Of a DNA stretch of 28,037 nt, positions 14,050 to 24,821 are shown piece after piece. Below the pieces are notes generated by a model that was not told where the DNA came from, made no database searches, and was given only the letters and a program-made list of their open reading frames with translations. Source of the DNA: DATKBT01 sp035546295 (GTDB lineage Bacteria > Acidobacteriota > Thermoanaerobaculia > Multivoradales > Multivoraceae); assembly GCA_035546295.1 (NCBI GenBank), contig DATKBT010000057.1:1-28037 (forward strand). Direction: 5' to 3'. The position numbers and the translations under genes are program-made. The stretch's first letter is position 1. Every line of letters begins with the position of its first letter.

Positions 14050-17000
14050 ATGCTTCCCGGCCGCACCCGGAGCGCGATCCGAGCCTCCCGCGGATCGGTC
14101 TCTCGCTTCGTCTCGACCGCCCTGCTGGCCGCGAGCCTCGTGGCGATCGTTCCGTCGCCCGCCACCGCGCTCGCCTCGCGGAAGGGAAACGACCCACTCG
14201 CCGGCCTGTCCTTCCGCCACATCGGGCCGATCGGCAATCGGGTTCCCGCCGTCGTCGGAGTGCCCGGCGACCCGCACGTCTACTACGTCGGCGCCGCCTC
14301 GGGCGGCGTCTTCAAGACCAGCGACGGCGGTCTCACCTGGAGGCCGATCTTCGACGACCAGCCGGCGGCCTCGATCGGGGCGCTGGCGGTGGCGCCGTCC
14401 GACCCCAACGTGGTCTGGGTCGGCACCGGCGAGACCTTCATCCGATCGAACGTGTCGATCGGCAACGGCGTCTACCGCTCGACCGACGCGGGCAGGACCT
14501 TCGCGCACCTCGGGCTCGACGCCACCGGACGGATCGGGCGGATCGCGGTGCACCCGAACGATCCCGACACGGCATGGGTCGCGGCGCTCGGGCACGGCTA
14601 CGGGCCGCAGCAGGAGCGCGGCGTTTACCGCACGCGCGACGGCGGCGCGACCTGGGAGCGCGTTCTCTTCGTCGACGAGGACACCGGCGGGATCGACGTC
14701 GTGATGCGCCCGGGCAACCCGCGCATCCTCTACGCCGCCACCTGGCAGTTCCTCATGTCGACCTCGGGGCGCACCAGCGGCGGCCCAGGGAGCGGGATCT
14801 GGCGCTCGAAGGACTCCGGCGACACCTGGGAGCGCCTCGGCCCGGCGGCGGACGGAGACGAGGACGAGCACGACGCAAGCGCAGACGCAGACGCAGACGG
14901 CGGCGATTCGGACGACGGCCCGGTCCCGAAGCGCGGGCTCCCCGACGGCCCCTGGGGCAAGAGCGGGATCACCGTCACCGCTGCCGACCCCGATCGCGTC
15001 TGGGCCCTGATCGAGACGAGCTCGAACCGCGATTTCGAGCACGTCGGCGAGTTCGCGGGCGTGCTGTGGCGTTCGGAGGACGGCGGCGACTCGTGGTCGC
15101 TGATCTCGCGCGACAACACGCTGACCCAGCGTCCGCTCTACTACACGCGTGCGGTGGCGGCGCCCGACGACGGCGACGAGATCACCTTCCTCGCCGTGCA
15201 GCAGAGCCTGTCGATCGATGGCGGCAAGTCGATCACGGCCCAGAACTCGGGCTGGGACCACCACGACCTGTGGATCGATCCGCTCGATGGCGACCGCCGG
15301 ATCGTCGGTCACGACGGCGGCGTGTCGATCTCGACCAACCGCGGCGAGAGCTGGCTCGAGCCGCAGCTCCCGATCGCCCAGATGTACCACGTCGCCGTCG
15401 ACGACGAGGTGCCCTACTTCGTCTATGGCAACCGCCAGGACGGGCCGACCATGCGCGGGCCTTCGCGCATGCTCTCGGGCGGCGAGATCCCGATCTCGGC
15501 GTGGTCGTCGGTGGGCGGCTGCGAGGTCGGCTTCGCACTGCCGACGCCGGGAGCCAGCCACGTCGTCTGGTCGGGGTGCTACGACGGGATCCTGGAACGC
15601 CACGATCGGCGCACCGGGCACTCGCGCGACGTCTCGGTCTGGCCGCTCGCGATCGAGAGCTGGCCAGCCGCCGAGGTGCGCTACCGATTCCAGTGGAACG
15701 CGCCGCTCGCGATCTCGCCGCACGACCCCGAGACCGTCTACACCGGCAGCCAGCTTGTGCATCGCACGCGAGACGGCGGGCAGAGCTGGCAGGTGATCTC
15801 GCCGGACCTGACCACCGCCGATCCGGAGCTGATGCAGCGCACCGGCGGTCTCACCCTCGACGACGCCGGGCCGACGATCGCACCGACCGTTTTCGCCATC
15901 GCAGAGTCGCCGCTCGAGCCGGGCGTGATCTGGGCCGGCACCAACGACGGGCAGCTCCACGTGACACGGGACGGCGGCGAGAGCTGGGCCGACGTCACCG
16001 CCGCGCTGAGCAACGTTCCCGGGGCGGGTCTGCCGCCGCGCGCGACGATCTCGAGCATCGAGCCATCGCGTCACGCATCGGGCAAGGTCTACGTCGCGGT
16101 CGATCGGCACCAGGAAGGAGACACCGCGACGTACGTGTTCGCGACCGACGATCACGGCGCGAGCTTCCGTTCGCTGCGCGGGGATCTCCCGCAGAGCGTC
16201 TTCTCCTATGCCCACTGCCTGCGCGAAGACCCGGAGGTTTCGGGCCTGCTCTACCTCGGCATCCACAACGGCCTCTGGCTGTCGATCGACGACGGAGCGA
16301 GCTGGCGCGAGCTGCGCGGCGATCTGCCCCACGCCCCCGTACACTGGCTGACGGTCCAGGAGCACTTCGGCGACCTGGTCCTCGCCACTTACGGGCGCGG
16401 CTTCTGGATCCTCGACGATCTCACGCCGGTGCGCGAGCTCGCGCGCCGCGCCGGCTCCTCGCCCGAGACACCCACCCTGCTGCCGCCGCGCGCCTCGTAC
16501 CGCTTCCGCGCGGTCGAGGAGGCGGTGTCGCAGCCGGACGTGCCGGCGGCCGGCGCCAGCCCGCCGCGCGGCGCGGCGCTCCACTACTGGCTGCCGCCGC
16601 GCGAAGAGGAAGTGAACGGCGCAGACAACGAGCGGGGCGAGGCGGATCGTGCGGACGGGAAAGGCGAGGACGAGGGCGATGACGACGACCGGCAGAGCGG
16701 CGGCGCCGACGACCCGCCGGACGCAGCCGACACCGGGCTCGCAATCCGGATCGTCGACGCCGATGGGCGGGTCGTGCGCATCCTCGAGGAGCTCGACGCC
16801 GAGCCCGGCCTCCACCGGGTCTGGTGGGACCACCTGGAAGAGCGCACGCCCGAGGTGAAGCTGCGCACGCCGCCGCGGGAGCGGGAGGAGGATGGCCTGC
16901 CGGCCTCCGGCAACCGCCCGCTGCGCGACGGCGGCCGCTTCGCGGTGCTGGCGCCCCCCGGCGAGTACGAGCTCGAGCTGGTCGAGACCGGCGAGGTGGT

Positions 17001-17523
17001 GGCGAGCGCCTCCCTCGACCTGCTGCGGGACCCGCGCTCCCAGGGCGGTCCTGCCGACCTCGCCGAGCAGGAGCGGCTGGTGCGCGAGCTGCGCGCCGAC
17101 GTCGCCACCGCCGCCGACCTGATCAACGACGCCGAGAGCCTGCGCGCCCAGATCCGCGCCTTGCGTGACCGCATTCGTGAGCACGAGGGCGCCGAGGACG
17201 TGCTCGAGGTGGCCGACGCGCTCGAGGCCGACATCGAAGAGGTGGAGGGGGCCTTCTTCGACCTCCGGCTCACCGGCGCCGGCCAGGACTCGCTGCGCTG
17301 GAAGCGACTCCTCTACTCGCGTCTCGTCTATCTCGCCTCGCGCATCCAGCAGACCGACCACCGGCCGACCGATCAGCACCACCAGGTCGCCCGGATGCTG
17401 CACGCCGAGCTCGAGGAGCAGGTGGTGCGTTTCGACGAGCTGAAGCGGGCAGCGGTGGTCGATCTCAACGAGCTGGTCCGCGAGCGCGGGATCGCGGGGA
17501 TCGTTCTGCCGCCGGGAGAATGA
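14050..17523 (+). CDS. large secreted BNR/Asp-box beta-propeller protein
   Basis: A 1157-aa exported protein with a Sec signal (about residues 1-41, ending PATALA). The first 800 residues hold about eleven Asp-box repeats of the SxDxGxTW type (such as TSDGGLTW, TRDGGATW, SKDSGDTW, SEDGGDSW and TRDGGQSW), which build sortilin/Vps10-like beta-propellers. Databases often label such proteins glycosyl hydrolase, but no sialidase catalytic set is visible, so binding or scaffolding is as likely. Two acidic low-complexity inserts interrupt the chain, at about 275-300 and 855-895. A beta-sandwich-like piece follows (LHRVWWDHLEER to PPGEYELEL), then a helical C-terminus with coiled-coil character (about 1005-1150). 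No strong ribosome site precedes the ATG. The stop overlaps the next start as ATGA. Confidence 0.9.
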   Translation: MLPGRTRSAIRASRGSVSRFVSTALLAASLVAIVPSPATALASRKGNDPLAGLSFRHIGPIGNRVPAVVGVPGDPHVYYVGAASGGVFKTSDGGLTWRPIFDDQPAASIGALAVAPSDPNVVWVGTGETFIRSNVSIGNGVYRSTDAGRTFAHLGLDATGRIGRIAVHPNDPDTAWVAALGHGYGPQQERGVYRTRDGGATWERVLFVDEDTGGIDVVMRPGNPRILYAATWQFLMSTSGRTSGGPGSGIWRSKDSGDTWERLGPAADGDEDEHDASADADADGGDSDDGPVPKRGLPDGPWGKSGITVTAADPDRVWALIETSSNRDFEHVGEFAGVLWRSEDGGDSWSLISRDNTLTQRPLYYTRAVAAPDDGDEITFLAVQQSLSIDGGKSITAQNSGWDHHDLWIDPLDGDRRIVGHDGGVSISTNRGESWLEPQLPIAQMYHVAVDDEVPYFVYGNRQDGPTMRGPSRMLSGGEIPISAWSSVGGCEVGFALPTPGASHVVWSGCYDGILERHDRRTGHSRDVSVWPLAIESWPAAEVRYRFQWNAPLAISPHDPETVYTGSQLVHRTRDGGQSWQVISPDLTTADPELMQRTGGLTLDDAGPTIAPTVFAIAESPLEPGVIWAGTNDGQLHVTRDGGESWADVTAALSNVPGAGLPPRATISSIEPSRHASGKVYVAVDRHQEGDTATYVFATDDHGASFRSLRGDLPQSVFSYAHCLREDPEVSGLLYLGIHNGLWLSIDDGASWRELRGDLPHAPVHWLTVQEHFGDLVLATYGRGFWILDDLTPVRELARRAGSSPETPTLLPPRASYRFRAVEEAVSQPDVPAAGASPPRGAALHYWLPPREEEVNGADNERGEADRADGKGEDEGDDDDRQSGGADDPPDAADTGLAIRIVDADGRVVRILEELDAEPGLHRVWWDHLEERTPEVKLRTPPREREEDGLPASGNRPLRDGGRFAVLAPPGEYELELVETGEVVASASLDLLRDPRSQGGPADLAEQERLVRELRADVATAADLINDAESLRAQIRALRDRIREHEGAEDVLEVADALEADIEEVEGAFFDLRLTGAGQDSLRWKRLLYSRLVYLASRIQQTDHRPTDQHHQVARMLHAELEEQVVRFDELKRAAVVDLNELVRERGIAGIVLPPGE

Positions 17524-19313
17524 TCCCGCCGGGAGTGCTGTTGCAGCGCCCGATGCCGCGCTCAGCGCCACTGGCTCTCGGAGCCTGCCTCCTCCTGTCC
17601 GTGCCCGCAGGGGGCCGGCAGCCCGCACCGGAGTCCGGCATCGACGAGCGCGCGGTGGTCGTCGCGCGCGACCTGTTCGCCGGCGGGCGCATCGGCGACC
17701 CAGACGAGATCTCGATCCTGGTCGACGGCCGGAGCGCGCCCGTGATCGGGGTCGCAGAGGGAGACGACGATCCGCTCCACACGCTGATCGTGCTCGACGC
17801 GACCCTCGGCGACACCACCGACCTGCGTCGCGCGGCGATCGTGGTCGCCGGTTTGGCCGGCGAGCTGACCGCGCTGGGCCCGGTGCGGGTCGTCGTCGTG
17901 CGCGCCGAGGAGATCGAGGAGCGAGTGTCCTGGAGCGGCGATGGCGAGCGGATCGAAGAATCGCTCTCCCGCCTCGGAGTCGAAGGCATCTCCGAGGAGG
18001 TCCTGTCCACACTGCGCCTCCCCTGGACGGCAGCCGACGTGCTCGACGGCGAGCCGCCGGTCGTCGCCGACGCCGAGCGCGCCGCGCGGGAGGCGGCTCG
18101 GGCCATCGTCGGCTTCCTCGACCGGCTCCTCGAGCTGGCCGCCGAGCCCCAGCGCTCCTCGAGGAGGCTGCTGCTGGTCGCCGGCGGCGGTTTCGATCCC
18201 TGTCCGGGCGCCTTCTTCGGCGTCGACGAGGTGGCGCCGGCGCTCACCGGATGCGACCAGCGTCAGGAAGGCGCCGCGCGCACGCCCGGGCTCGAGCTCG
18301 GTCCCACCCTCGCAATCCTCGGATGGACCGTCGCCGCGATCGCCCCGCTCGACCCGCAGGACCCGAAGGCCTGGCGGTTCGGCATGCTCGACCGCGTCGA
18401 CGAGGAGGCGCCTCAGGTCTTCGGAGTCGTCATCAAGATCAACCAGGAGCGCAAGCCGGCGCGCGCGCGCCTCTACCTCGAGCAGGCTCGCGTCCACCTC
18501 GCGGCGGGCCAGCTCGACGCGGCGGAGGAGGACGGGCGCAAGGCGATCCACCACTTCCAGGAGGGGCGCAAGACACGCGCCGAGCAGGGGGAGGCGTGGC
18601 GACTGCTCGCCGGCATCCACGCGCGCCGCGGCGAGCCCTCGGCGACGGCCCGATCGCTGCTGCGCGCCCATCAAGCCGAACCGGACGCTGCGAGCGCACA
18701 GCGGAGCGCGGCCCGCCTGGCGAGCGCCTACCGGGCCGCTCGCCGGCCGCTCGAGCACATCGCCGAGGCGACCGGCGGCGCCGCCGTGTACGACGCCGAC
18801 GATCTGTCGAGAGCGATCTCCGAGATCGCGAGCCGGCGGCGTGTGACCTACCAGCTTCCGGAGGCGGTGGCGATCGAGCCCCTCCGGCTCGAGGCGCGAA
18901 CGGACGGGCGGCTGCTCGAGACCTCGAGCTGGACCTCGCCGACTCCGACCCGCCTCCTCTCACTGGCCGGAGCGCGCCGGCTGCTGCGCACGCGCGACGC
19001 GCGGCGCGTCGGGCAGCGGCCGGGCTTCGGCGTGTTCACTTCCGAGACCGTCGAGGAGACCGGCGGCAGGCTCGACCTCTTCCTCGAGCTGAGCACGGCA
19101 TCGCCCGAGGAGCGGCGGTGGAGCGCCGGCCCCTGGCGGGTGACGGTGCTGCGCTCCGAGCTCGACGCCGAGCAGCACCACGTCGAGCCGACGGATCGAG
19201 AGCCGGCCTCGGAGCGCTTCAGCCTCGAGGTCGACCTCGCGCGCCGCGAACCGTTCGAGCTCATCCTGGTCGAGGATCTCGCCACCGGCGCCTGGGGCTT
19301 CCAGCACCGCTAG
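17520..19313 (+). CDS. secreted VWFA-related protein (acidobacterial type) with TPR-like section
   Basis: A 597-aa exported protein coupled to the BNR gene by ATGA. The signal peptide lies at about residues 12-33, and an internal ATG at 17553 would give a more typical signal, so the start is uncertain. The segment ISILVDGRSAPVIGV, then HTLIVLDATLGDT, has the layout of the VWFA-related family described from Acidobacteria. However, the metal-site motif DxSxS reads DATLG, so metal binding is doubtful. A TPR-like helical region follows (about 312-395, with LYLEQARVHLAAGQLDAAEE), then a return to the VWA-type ending (IAEATGGAAVYDADDLSRAI, about 413-432). A beta-rich C-terminal module of about 140 residues completes it. 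The coupling implies joint export with the propeller protein. Confidence 0.8.
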   Translation: MIPPGVLLQRPMPRSAPLALGACLLLSVPAGGRQPAPESGIDERAVVVARDLFAGGRIGDPDEISILVDGRSAPVIGVAEGDDDPLHTLIVLDATLGDTTDLRRAAIVVAGLAGELTALGPVRVVVVRAEEIEERVSWSGDGERIEESLSRLGVEGISEEVLSTLRLPWTAADVLDGEPPVVADAERAAREAARAIVGFLDRLLELAAEPQRSSRRLLLVAGGGFDPCPGAFFGVDEVAPALTGCDQRQEGAARTPGLELGPTLAILGWTVAAIAPLDPQDPKAWRFGMLDRVDEEAPQVFGVVIKINQERKPARARLYLEQARVHLAAGQLDAAEEDGRKAIHHFQEGRKTRAEQGEAWRLLAGIHARRGEPSATARSLLRAHQAEPDAASAQRSAARLASAYRAARRPLEHIAEATGGAAVYDADDLSRAISEIASRRRVTYQLPEAVAIEPLRLEARTDGRLLETSSWTSPTPTRLLSLAGARRLLRTRDARRVGQRPGFGVFTSETVEETGGRLDLFLELSTASPEERRWSAGPWRVTVLRSELDAEQHHVEPTDREPASERFSLEVDLARREPFELILVEDLATGAWGFQHR

Positions 19314-19314
19314 C

Positions 19315-19480
19315 AGCGCGCTCGCTTCAGGGGCCGAGCTCGACAGCCGGCTGCCGCTCGCCGAGGTCGCGCTCGCCGCCGGCTTCTCGCATCAGAGCCA
19401 CTTCACCGAGGCGCTGCGCAAGGCGACCGGCACGACGCCCGGCCATTTACGGCGTGAGCTTCGAGCCGGTGAGGAGAGCG
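19315..19480 (+). pseudogene. remnant of an AraC/XylS-family regulator (C-terminal HTH only)
   Basis: In the + frame of base 19336, immediately past the VWFA gene stop, the sequence reads LPLAEVALAAGFSHQSHF and then TEALRKATGTTPGHLRREL. This is the second helix-turn-helix and closing helix of an AraC-family DNA-binding domain, with the signature GFSxQSHF...TGxTPxxxR intact. There is no start codon, no first HTH and no sensor domain. The frame upstream is the VWFA gene in another phase. Downstream the frame runs on as nonsense opposite the OPT gene. This is a truncated relic, not a working gene; its other half is not in the window. Confidence 0.85.
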
Positions 19481-19495
19481 CCTCAGGTCTCGATC

Positions 19496-21507
<2,012 letters not shown>

Positions 21508-21511
<4 letters not shown>

Positions 21512-21867
21512 CGGCTGCTCCTCGTCGAACCGCCGCGCAGCGCGCGCAGCGGCGCCGTGATCGCTCGACCGAGCCGGTACGAGGGCGAGGCCAGGACACC
21601 GGCGAGGTTCTCGCGGTCCGCTCGCAGATCGGTCTGGTCGAGCGCGCGTACGATGCGCGAGCGCATGCCGTTCTCGACCGCGGGATCGAACAGCGGTCGC
21701 GTCTGCTCGACGACCTGGTCGAGCAGGGCCGGATCGAAGACGTCGTCGAGAACCAGGTAGCCACGCTCGCGGTAGAAGCGAGCCTGCTCGCGCTCCCGAG
21801 CGTCGAGCCCCGACGCGTCGAGGTTGCGCTCGAAGAACGGCGACTCGACCCAGGGCTGGGCGGGCAT
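21508..21867 (-). CDS. short protein resembling the N-terminus of PhyH-type dioxygenases
   Basis: A 119-aa protein that opens like phytanoyl-CoA dioxygenase relatives (ARFYRERGYLVLDDVFDPAL, about residues 29-48, then a helix with VVEQTRPLFDP). It ends before any of the catalytic HxD...H part. The full enzymes are about 250-300 aa, so this is either a truncated gene or a small stand-alone protein. The last 25 residues are basic (PLRALRGGSTRSSR). Its stop overlaps the OPT start as ATGA, which argues that the short form is translated. The ATG at 21867 is chosen; a GTG four codons upstream is also possible. The similarity is from memory and limited to the N-terminus. Confidence 0.6.
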
Positions 21868-22045
21868 CGTCGTGGACACGAGCGCGCAGCCTAGCAGCCC
21901 GCCGGGCGTCGTCTGCCGGCCGGTCGCGGGCGTCCTGCCGTCCGGTGCCGGATTTCCTGAGCGAGCCGGAGCGCGGTCTGCGTCTCTGCTCCCTGAAGGC
22001 GGCATTCCGCCGCCGACCCACGATCTTCCCGAGGAGGAACGTCCG

Positions 22046-22423
22046 ATGCCACAGCCGCAGACTCCCGTCGCCGCCGACCCCCGGCCCCCTTCCACCCGCG
22101 CCCTGTTCGAGGCCGCCGATCCCGATCTCTGGGACGCCATGGCCAACGCGTTGATCGAGCAGGACCCCTGGCCCGACGAGAACGAGCCCGACCCGCTCGG
22201 CGGCATCCCGATGCGCACCTACGAGGTCGTCGAGGTCAGGCCCGGCGAGGGGATCCGGCTCGAGGAGTGCTCCTGCTTCGAGGAGCATCCCCGCTACTGG
22301 ATCGCCGACCCTCGAGCCGCCGAGCTGTTCCTCCACGGCGACGTCTTCGCGCTGGGCTGGAACGACGAGGAGACCTTCGTCTGGCCGCCCGAGCGACACT
22401 CGCCGGGAATCCCGGTCGCCTGA
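22046..22423 (+). CDS. hypothetical acidic 125-aa protein
   Basis: A 125-aa acidic protein with a good GAGGAGG ribosome site 8 bases before the ATG at 22046. That site marks this start over longer upstream frames. No signal peptide or membrane segment is seen. The N-terminal third is Pro/Asp/Glu-rich. The second half (TYEVVEVRPGEGIRLEECSC, then YWIADPRAAELFLHGDVFAL) looks like a small beta-rich domain with two close cysteines (ECSC, about 82-85). No family is recognised. It is divergent from the OPT pair and lies 50 bases ahead of the AMP-ligase-like gene, so it may share a transcript with it. The function is unknown. Confidence 0.7.
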   Translation: MPQPQTPVAADPRPPSTRALFEAADPDLWDAMANALIEQDPWPDENEPDPLGGIPMRTYEVVEVRPGEGIRLEECSCFEEHPRYWIADPRAAELFLHGDVFALGWNDEETFVWPPERHSPGIPVA

Positions 22424-22473
22424 ACGGGGCCCCGATAGAGTGTGCGCCACCGACGACTCCTCGGGAAGCGCAC

Positions 22474-24012
22474 ATGAACCCTCGAGACCTCAGCCTCTAC
22501 GACGTCCTGGACCGCAACGCGCGGATCTTCTCGGACCGGCTCGCGCTGGTCGACGAGCGCGGCGCCGAGCACACCTTCGCCGAGCTGCGCGCCGCGGTCG
22601 ACTCGCTCGCCACCGGGCTCACCGGTCTCGGACTGGTTCCGGGAGACCGCGTGGCCGTCCTCGCCCTCAACTCGCGCCGCTTCATCGAGCTCTACCTCGC
22701 CTGCGCGCGCCAGGGGCTGATCGCCTACCCGATCAACTGGCGGCTGAGCACCGAGGAGATCGGTCGCATCATCGAGCGCGCACGCCCCCGCGCGTTCGTG
22801 GTCGACGGGGCGTCGGCCGAGAAGCTGCCAGCCGGCTCCGTGGCGGACACGATCGAGCGCTGGATCGAGATCGATTCCGACGAGGAGCCGCATGCCGAGG
22901 GCTTTCTGCCGTGGGGCTCCATCACCGTGACCGGCGAGCCGATCCCGCCGGTCGCGGTGGCGAGCGACGACCCGTTCTGCGTCCTCGCGACTGCCGCCGT
23001 CGACGTGGTGCCGCGCGGCGCGGTGCTCTCGCACGGGAACGTGATCGCCTCGAACATCCAGGAGATCGCGTCCCTCGGGCTGACCCCCGAGCACCGCAGC
23101 CTGTGCGCGCTCCCGCTCTTCCACGTCGCGGGTCTCGGCCACGCCCTCGCCCACCTCCACGCCGGCGGCGCCAACGTCGTCCTGCCGCGGTTCGAAGCGG
23201 CGGCCTCGGTCGAGCTGATCGACCGCTGGAGCATCACTCACATCGCCGACTTCCCGCCGGTGCTCGCCCAGACGCTCGACGCCGCCGAGGCGGCGGGCTC
23301 CGAGCTCGAAAGCCTCCTCCACGTCACCGGCCTCGACAGCCCACAGACCATGGAGCGGCTCCACGAGACGACCGGCGCCACCTTCTGGACCGGCTTCGGC
23401 CAGGCCGAGACCACCGGCATGGTGACCATGCAGAACGCCCGCGAGCGGCTCGGCTGCGCCGGACGTACCGCCGAGCTGGCGATCGTCGACCTGGTCGACG
23501 ACTACGGCCGGGCGGTCGAGGTGGGCGAGCCGGGCGAGATCGTGGTGCGCGGCCCGCTGGTCTTCCTCGGCTACGACCGCGATGTCGAGGCCAGCGCCTA
23601 CGCCGCCCGCGGCGGCTGGCACCACACCGGAGACGTCGGCCGCTTCGACGAGGAGGGGCGCCTCTACTACGTGAAACGCAAGGCCGAGAAGGAGCTGATC
23701 AAGCCGGGCGGCGAGAACGTCTACCCCGCGGAGGTCGAGACCGTGATCGCCGAGTTGCCCGGCATCACCCACGCCTGCGTGTTCGGAGTGCCGGATGCCA
23801 CCTGGGGCGAGGCGATCCGCGCGGTCGTCGAGGTCGAGGGGGATGCCGGAGCGACGGTGACCCCTGAAGCCGTGATCGAGCACGTCGGCTCACGCATCGC
23901 GCGCTACAAGCGGCCCAGGCACGTCGAGGTGGTCGATCGCCTGCCGCGGTCCGAGGACGGCTCGATCGACCGGGAGGCGGTGCGGGCCCGCTGGGGGGTA
24001 AAGGTCGTTTGA
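22474..24012 (+). CDS. AMP-ligase-fold protein (acyl-CoA synthetase-like) with altered catalytic motifs
   Basis: A 512-aa member of the ANL adenylating superfamily, normally joining ATP, an acid and CoA. The fold is complete: PINWRLSTEEI (about 87-97), GFGQAETTG (307-315, motif A5), HTGD (384-387, A7) and KELIKPGGENVYPAEVE (406-422, A8). Two core motifs are abnormal. The phosphate loop, normally TSGTTGxPKG, reads TAAVDVVPRG (173-182), with only the first Thr, Pro and last Gly kept. The A10 lysine that attacks the carboxylate is Ser497 in EDGSIDRE. Some CaiC-like relatives are, to my recollection, loose at the phosphate loop, so this may be a subfamily trait rather than decay. The frame is otherwise clean. 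The ATG is chosen by family alignment; the ribosome site is weak. Confidence 0.88.
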   Translation: MNPRDLSLYDVLDRNARIFSDRLALVDERGAEHTFAELRAAVDSLATGLTGLGLVPGDRVAVLALNSRRFIELYLACARQGLIAYPINWRLSTEEIGRIIERARPRAFVVDGASAEKLPAGSVADTIERWIEIDSDEEPHAEGFLPWGSITVTGEPIPPVAVASDDPFCVLATAAVDVVPRGAVLSHGNVIASNIQEIASLGLTPEHRSLCALPLFHVAGLGHALAHLHAGGANVVLPRFEAAASVELIDRWSITHIADFPPVLAQTLDAAEAAGSELESLLHVTGLDSPQTMERLHETTGATFWTGFGQAETTGMVTMQNARERLGCAGRTAELAIVDLVDDYGRAVEVGEPGEIVVRGPLVFLGYDRDVEASAYAARGGWHHTGDVGRFDEEGRLYYVKRKAEKELIKPGGENVYPAEVETVIAELPGITHACVFGVPDATWGEAIRAVVEVEGDAGATVTPEAVIEHVGSRIARYKRPRHVEVVDRLPRSEDGSIDREAVRARWGVKVV

Positions 24013-24085
24013 CCGCAGCACCCAGCGAACGCGAGCCCGATCTGCTCTGCCCGTCGGCCGGGGCCTCCGCGACGAGCGATCGAGA

Positions 24086-24760
24086 ATGAGGCTCCGCTAT
24101 CCCGCCGCCGAGCGCAATGCGGCACCGATCGCCGACGCGCTCGGCGACCTGGTGCAGCCGGGAGACCGCGTGCTCGAGATCGGGAGCGGCTCGGGGCAGC
24201 ACGCGGTGGCTTTCGCGGCGAGGTTTCCCGAGATCCTCTGGCAACCTTGCGACCCGGACCCCGAATGTCGGGAGAGCATCCGGGCCTGGATCGAGCACGA
24301 GGACTCGACCAACGTCCTGCCGCCGATCGACCTCGACGTCACCGCCGGACCCTTCCCGGCTCCTGCGGATGGCTCGCGCTGGAACGCGATCTACTGCGCC
24401 AACGTGCTCCACGTCTCGCCCTGGACCACCACTCTCGCGCTGCTGCACGGCGCGGCACCGGCCCTCGCTGCGGACGGTCTGCTGATCCTCTACGGCCCCT
24501 TCCTGCGAACGCCGGAGACGCTTTGCGACCTCGGGCCGGAGGCCGGCGCCACCGAGGCCGCGCTCGACGCGCCGTCGAATCGGGAGTTCGACCGGTCGCT
24601 GCGCGCCCGCGACCCGAGCTGGGGAGTGCGCGACCTGGGCGAGGTGACGTCGGCCGCCGCGGCCGCAGGGCTGGAGCTCCGGCGGATCTTTCCGCTGCCC
24701 GCCAACAACCTGCTCGTCGTCTTTGCGGCGGCCTTCGCCGCACGCGGGCCCGGCCTATAA
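24086..24760 (+). CDS. DUF938-family SAM-dependent methyltransferase
   Basis: A 224-aa protein matching the DUF938 family, relatives of animal METTL26. In order it shows RNAAPIADAL (10-19), the SAM-binding motif VLEIGSGSGQHAV (29-41), WQPCDPDPE (52-60), NVLHVSPW (about 110-117), LLILYGPF (about 133-140) and the family-specific block APSNREFDRSLRARDPSWG. It ends with LPANNLLVVF. The acidic residue after motif I and the WQPCDPDPE segment should bind the SAM ribose. The methyl acceptor is unknown for the family. The ATG at 24086 fits the family N-terminus. The gene lies 73 bases after the AMP-ligase-like gene. The TAA stop is embedded in a TATAAT box that may serve the next gene. Confidence 0.93.
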   Translation: MRLRYPAAERNAAPIADALGDLVQPGDRVLEIGSGSGQHAVAFAARFPEILWQPCDPDPECRESIRAWIEHEDSTNVLPPIDLDVTAGPFPAPADGSRWNAIYCANVLHVSPWTTTLALLHGAAPALAADGLLILYGPFLRTPETLCDLGPEAGATEAALDAPSNREFDRSLRARDPSWGVRDLGEVTSAAAAAGLELRRIFPLPANNLLVVFAAAFAARGPGL

Positions 24761-24761
24761 T
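24756..24761 (+). promoter_or_regulatory. consensus -10 box before the PfkB-family gene
   Basis: A perfect TATAAT occurs in very GC-rich surroundings, about 60 bases before the kinase ATG. It overlaps the methyltransferase stop codon. At the usual 17-base spacing the -35 position is poor (ttcgcc-like), so it would need an activator or depend on the -10. The predicted transcript would begin near 24768. Confidence 0.5.
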
Positions 24762-24821
24762 CCCGCGTCCCCTGGTGCCGCCCGCGACCCTGAGGTTCTC
24801 GACCTCCACTCGACCTCTGAC

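Noticed and set aside
14876..14902. short gcagac repeats
   Set aside because: Only three copies inside an acidic linker of the BNR protein, explained by codon use in a low-complexity stretch.
13837..18012. 1391-codon open frame on the minus strand
   Set aside because: It lies opposite the BNR and VWFA-like genes, and its translation is Arg/Asp/His-rich with no domain. High GC makes stop codons rare in this phase. The plus-strand proteins have clear signal peptides and motifs.
21512..22450. N-terminal extension of the OPT transporter to 984 aa
   Set aside because: It overlaps two other genes in another phase. The ATG at 21511 has a good ribosome site and fits the family.
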